From assembly GCA_963592435.1 (NCBI GenBank), contig CAVAWT010000003.1, positions 28,091 to 92,090 on the forward strand: 64,000 bases of DNA, given 5' to 3'. How positions within the stretch are numbered: position 1 is the stretch's first letter; every line of letters starts with the position of its first letter. Shown one piece after another: positions 63,196 through 64,000 of the stretch. Source of the DNA: Phoenicibacter sp963592435. GTDB taxonomy: Bacteria; Actinomycetota; Coriobacteriia; Coriobacteriales; Eggerthellaceae. Position numbers and translations under genes: made by a program. The notes below the pieces were generated by a model. That model was not told the origin of the DNA. It ran no database searches and saw only the letters and a program-made list of their open reading frames with translations.

Positions 63196-63227
63196 TAAAA
63201 CCTAATTCCTAAAACCTAATACCTAAT
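63195..63227. repeat. Heptamer repeat, right flank of the four-helix-bundle gene
   Basis: CTAAAAC CTAATTC CTAAAAC CTAATAC CTAAT, inverted relative to the left flank. It includes the first base of the GTG start and ends four bases before the tRNA CCA end. Confidence 0.9.
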
Positions 63228-63231
63228 AAAA

Positions 63232-63307
63232 TGGTGCCCCTGAGAGGAATCGAACCTCCACACCCGCTTTAGGAGAGCGGTGCTCTATCCATTGAGCTAC
63301 AGGGGCG
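63232..63307 (-). tRNA. tRNA-Arg (anticodon CCU)
   Basis: 76 bases with encoded CCA. The acceptor stem GCCCCTG pairs with CAGGGGC, the D loop is AGCTCAATGGATAGAGC, the anticodon arm CCGCT-CTCCTAA-AGCGG gives anticodon CCU, and the T arm is GGTTCGATTCC in context. It reads AGG codons. Confidence 0.97.
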
Positions 63308-63317
63308 CGACTCTTTA

Positions 63318-63323
63318 TTATAA
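63318..63323 (-). promoter_or_regulatory. Putative -10 element for tRNA-Arg
   Basis: TATAAT on the minus strand, ten bases before the mature 5' end of the tRNA. No convincing -35 is seen. The following sequence to 63467 shows nothing else I recognise. Confidence 0.45.
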
Positions 63324-63467
63324 ATGATATGCAAACATTTTTCGCATAATTGTAAGCTCTCGACCATGCGAGCCTACGCACCCTAAGGATCAATCGCCCT
63401 TCCCTCGAAACACAAAACCTCTCCCAGCACATGCTCAGAGTAGGTTTTTAAATTTTAAGCATTCATA

Positions 63468-63656
63468 CTAAAAACAAAAGCAAGGTAAAATGCCAAATTT
63501 AGATTTAGCATAGAAGTTGTAGCACGCGTCGCCTGTCGTGCAAACAACACCAAAATAGCCATAGGAATAATAAACGTTAGGCGAGCGCAAGCGCCAGAAT
63601 GTGTTTGTGCGACTAGCTGGCTTTGTGCCTCGCGCGTCTTGTCCCATTCCAATCAA
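63468..63656 (-). pseudogene. C-terminal fragment of a DUF6273-type surface domain
   Basis: The minus-strand frame 'TNTFWRLRSPNVYYSYGYF' followed by 'GILPCFCF' and a stop matches the end of DUF6273-like domains (WWLRSP...GVRPALxF). Only the last 60 or so residues exist; upstream the frame runs into overlapping plus-strand sequence without a signal peptide or plausible start. I read it as a remnant of a secreted repeat protein. Confidence 0.5.
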
Positions 63657-63907
63657 GCGCCAAAAACATTGTTGTTATTCCTGTTAACACTAGGTTTGAC
63701 ACTCATGTTTCACGCAAATTTGAAGGGAGTGTTAAACAGGTAGTCTCAGACAAGACCTTACACGGGATGTGGCTTGAAAGAATGTTGCAGCGATCAAACA
63801 CAAAGGAAAAAGTTGACAACGGATGGGATGAGATCACTGAAGACAATTTACGGCAGAGAATCTTGAAAGACTTTAGCGTAATCTACCCTAAAACCGCGCC
63901 TGCATGA
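63623..63907 (+). CDS. Small hypothetical protein, doubtful
   Basis: 94 codons from a TTG with no ribosome site. The C-terminal 70 residues ('KTLHGMWLERMLQR', 'DEITEDNLRQRILKDF') have a natural soluble-protein composition, while the first 20 overlap the DUF6273 remnant. I do not recognise a family. It may be the 3' end of a broken gene. The last 93 bases of the window contain nothing I can support. Confidence 0.3.
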   Translation: MCLARLVPFQSSAKNIVVIPVNTRFDTHVSRKFEGSVKQVVSDKTLHGMWLERMLQRSNTKEKVDNGWDEITEDNLRQRILKDFSVIYPKTAPA

Positions 63908-64000
63908 ACGGTTAAGAATATCTAAAAATATAATCTTGTTTTTGAGTGATATCACAAAGCAGAGCAGGGCATTGTGCGAAGAAATCACTTATGGCATCGA

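Noticed and set aside
63223..63432. Minus-strand 69-codon frame over the tRNA
   Set aside because: It is translated tRNA sequence and flanking DNA.

Overview
The window looks like a chromosomal segment of a fairly AT-rich, Gram-positive-type bacterium. My best guess is a low-GC member of the Coriobacteriia (Actinomycetota), with a Firmicute as the alternative. This rests on the protein families (YhgE/Pip with its own ATPase, L,D-transpeptidase, D-aspartate ligase, Asp23, CBS-type family II pyrophosphatase, NhaD-like antiporter) and on the absence of outer-membrane genes; no 16S gene is present. Two runs of N (12677-13010 and 19243-19531) interrupt genes but keep their reading frames.

Region 1 (1-20.3 kb) is mostly cell envelope. 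A truncated secreted repeat protein lies at the left edge, followed by a sirtuin. A plus-strand run then encodes a YfhO-type membrane glycosyltransferase, a WecE-type sugar aminotransferase, a polyprenyl-phosphate glycosyltransferase, a NodU-type carbamoyltransferase, a Mur ligase and an AsnB/AsnH-type amidotransferase. The minus-strand block rdgB-murI-L,D-transpeptidase-polysaccharide deacetylase diverges from a D-aspartate ligase/aspartate racemase pair. Together these suggest a peptidoglycan with a D-Asp (or amidated D-Asn) cross-bridge beside a glycan-decorating set.

Region 2 (20.4-28.3 kb) holds a decayed IS1595-like transposase, an ABC ATPase with a YhgE protein, an NhaD-like antiporter and an Elp3-type tRNA-modifying radical-SAM enzyme.

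Region 3 (28.4-37.8 kb) is one long minus-strand operon: efp, a pyruvate-carboxyltransferase/AccB fusion, accC, asp23, nusB, xseB, dxs, thrE and a processive glycosyltransferase.

Region 4 (38-50 kb) holds two paralogous giant surface proteins (1926 and 2007 residues). Each has a signal peptide, FG-GAP repeats, a Gly-rich beta module, FN3, collagen-like repeats, EW-type repeats and a C-terminal anchor. This is the most unusual part of the window.

Region 5 (50.4-64 kb) contains a SGNH hydrolase, prolyl-tRNA deacylase, RlmD-type methyltransferase, two tandem alanine/glycine symporters with matching terminators, enolase, pyrophosphatase, PcrA, UppP, and a four-helix-bundle gene flanked by inverted heptamer repeats beside tRNA-Arg(CCU). 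Gene relics occupy the right edge. Related heptamer repeats are scattered over the window, some inside coding sequences.
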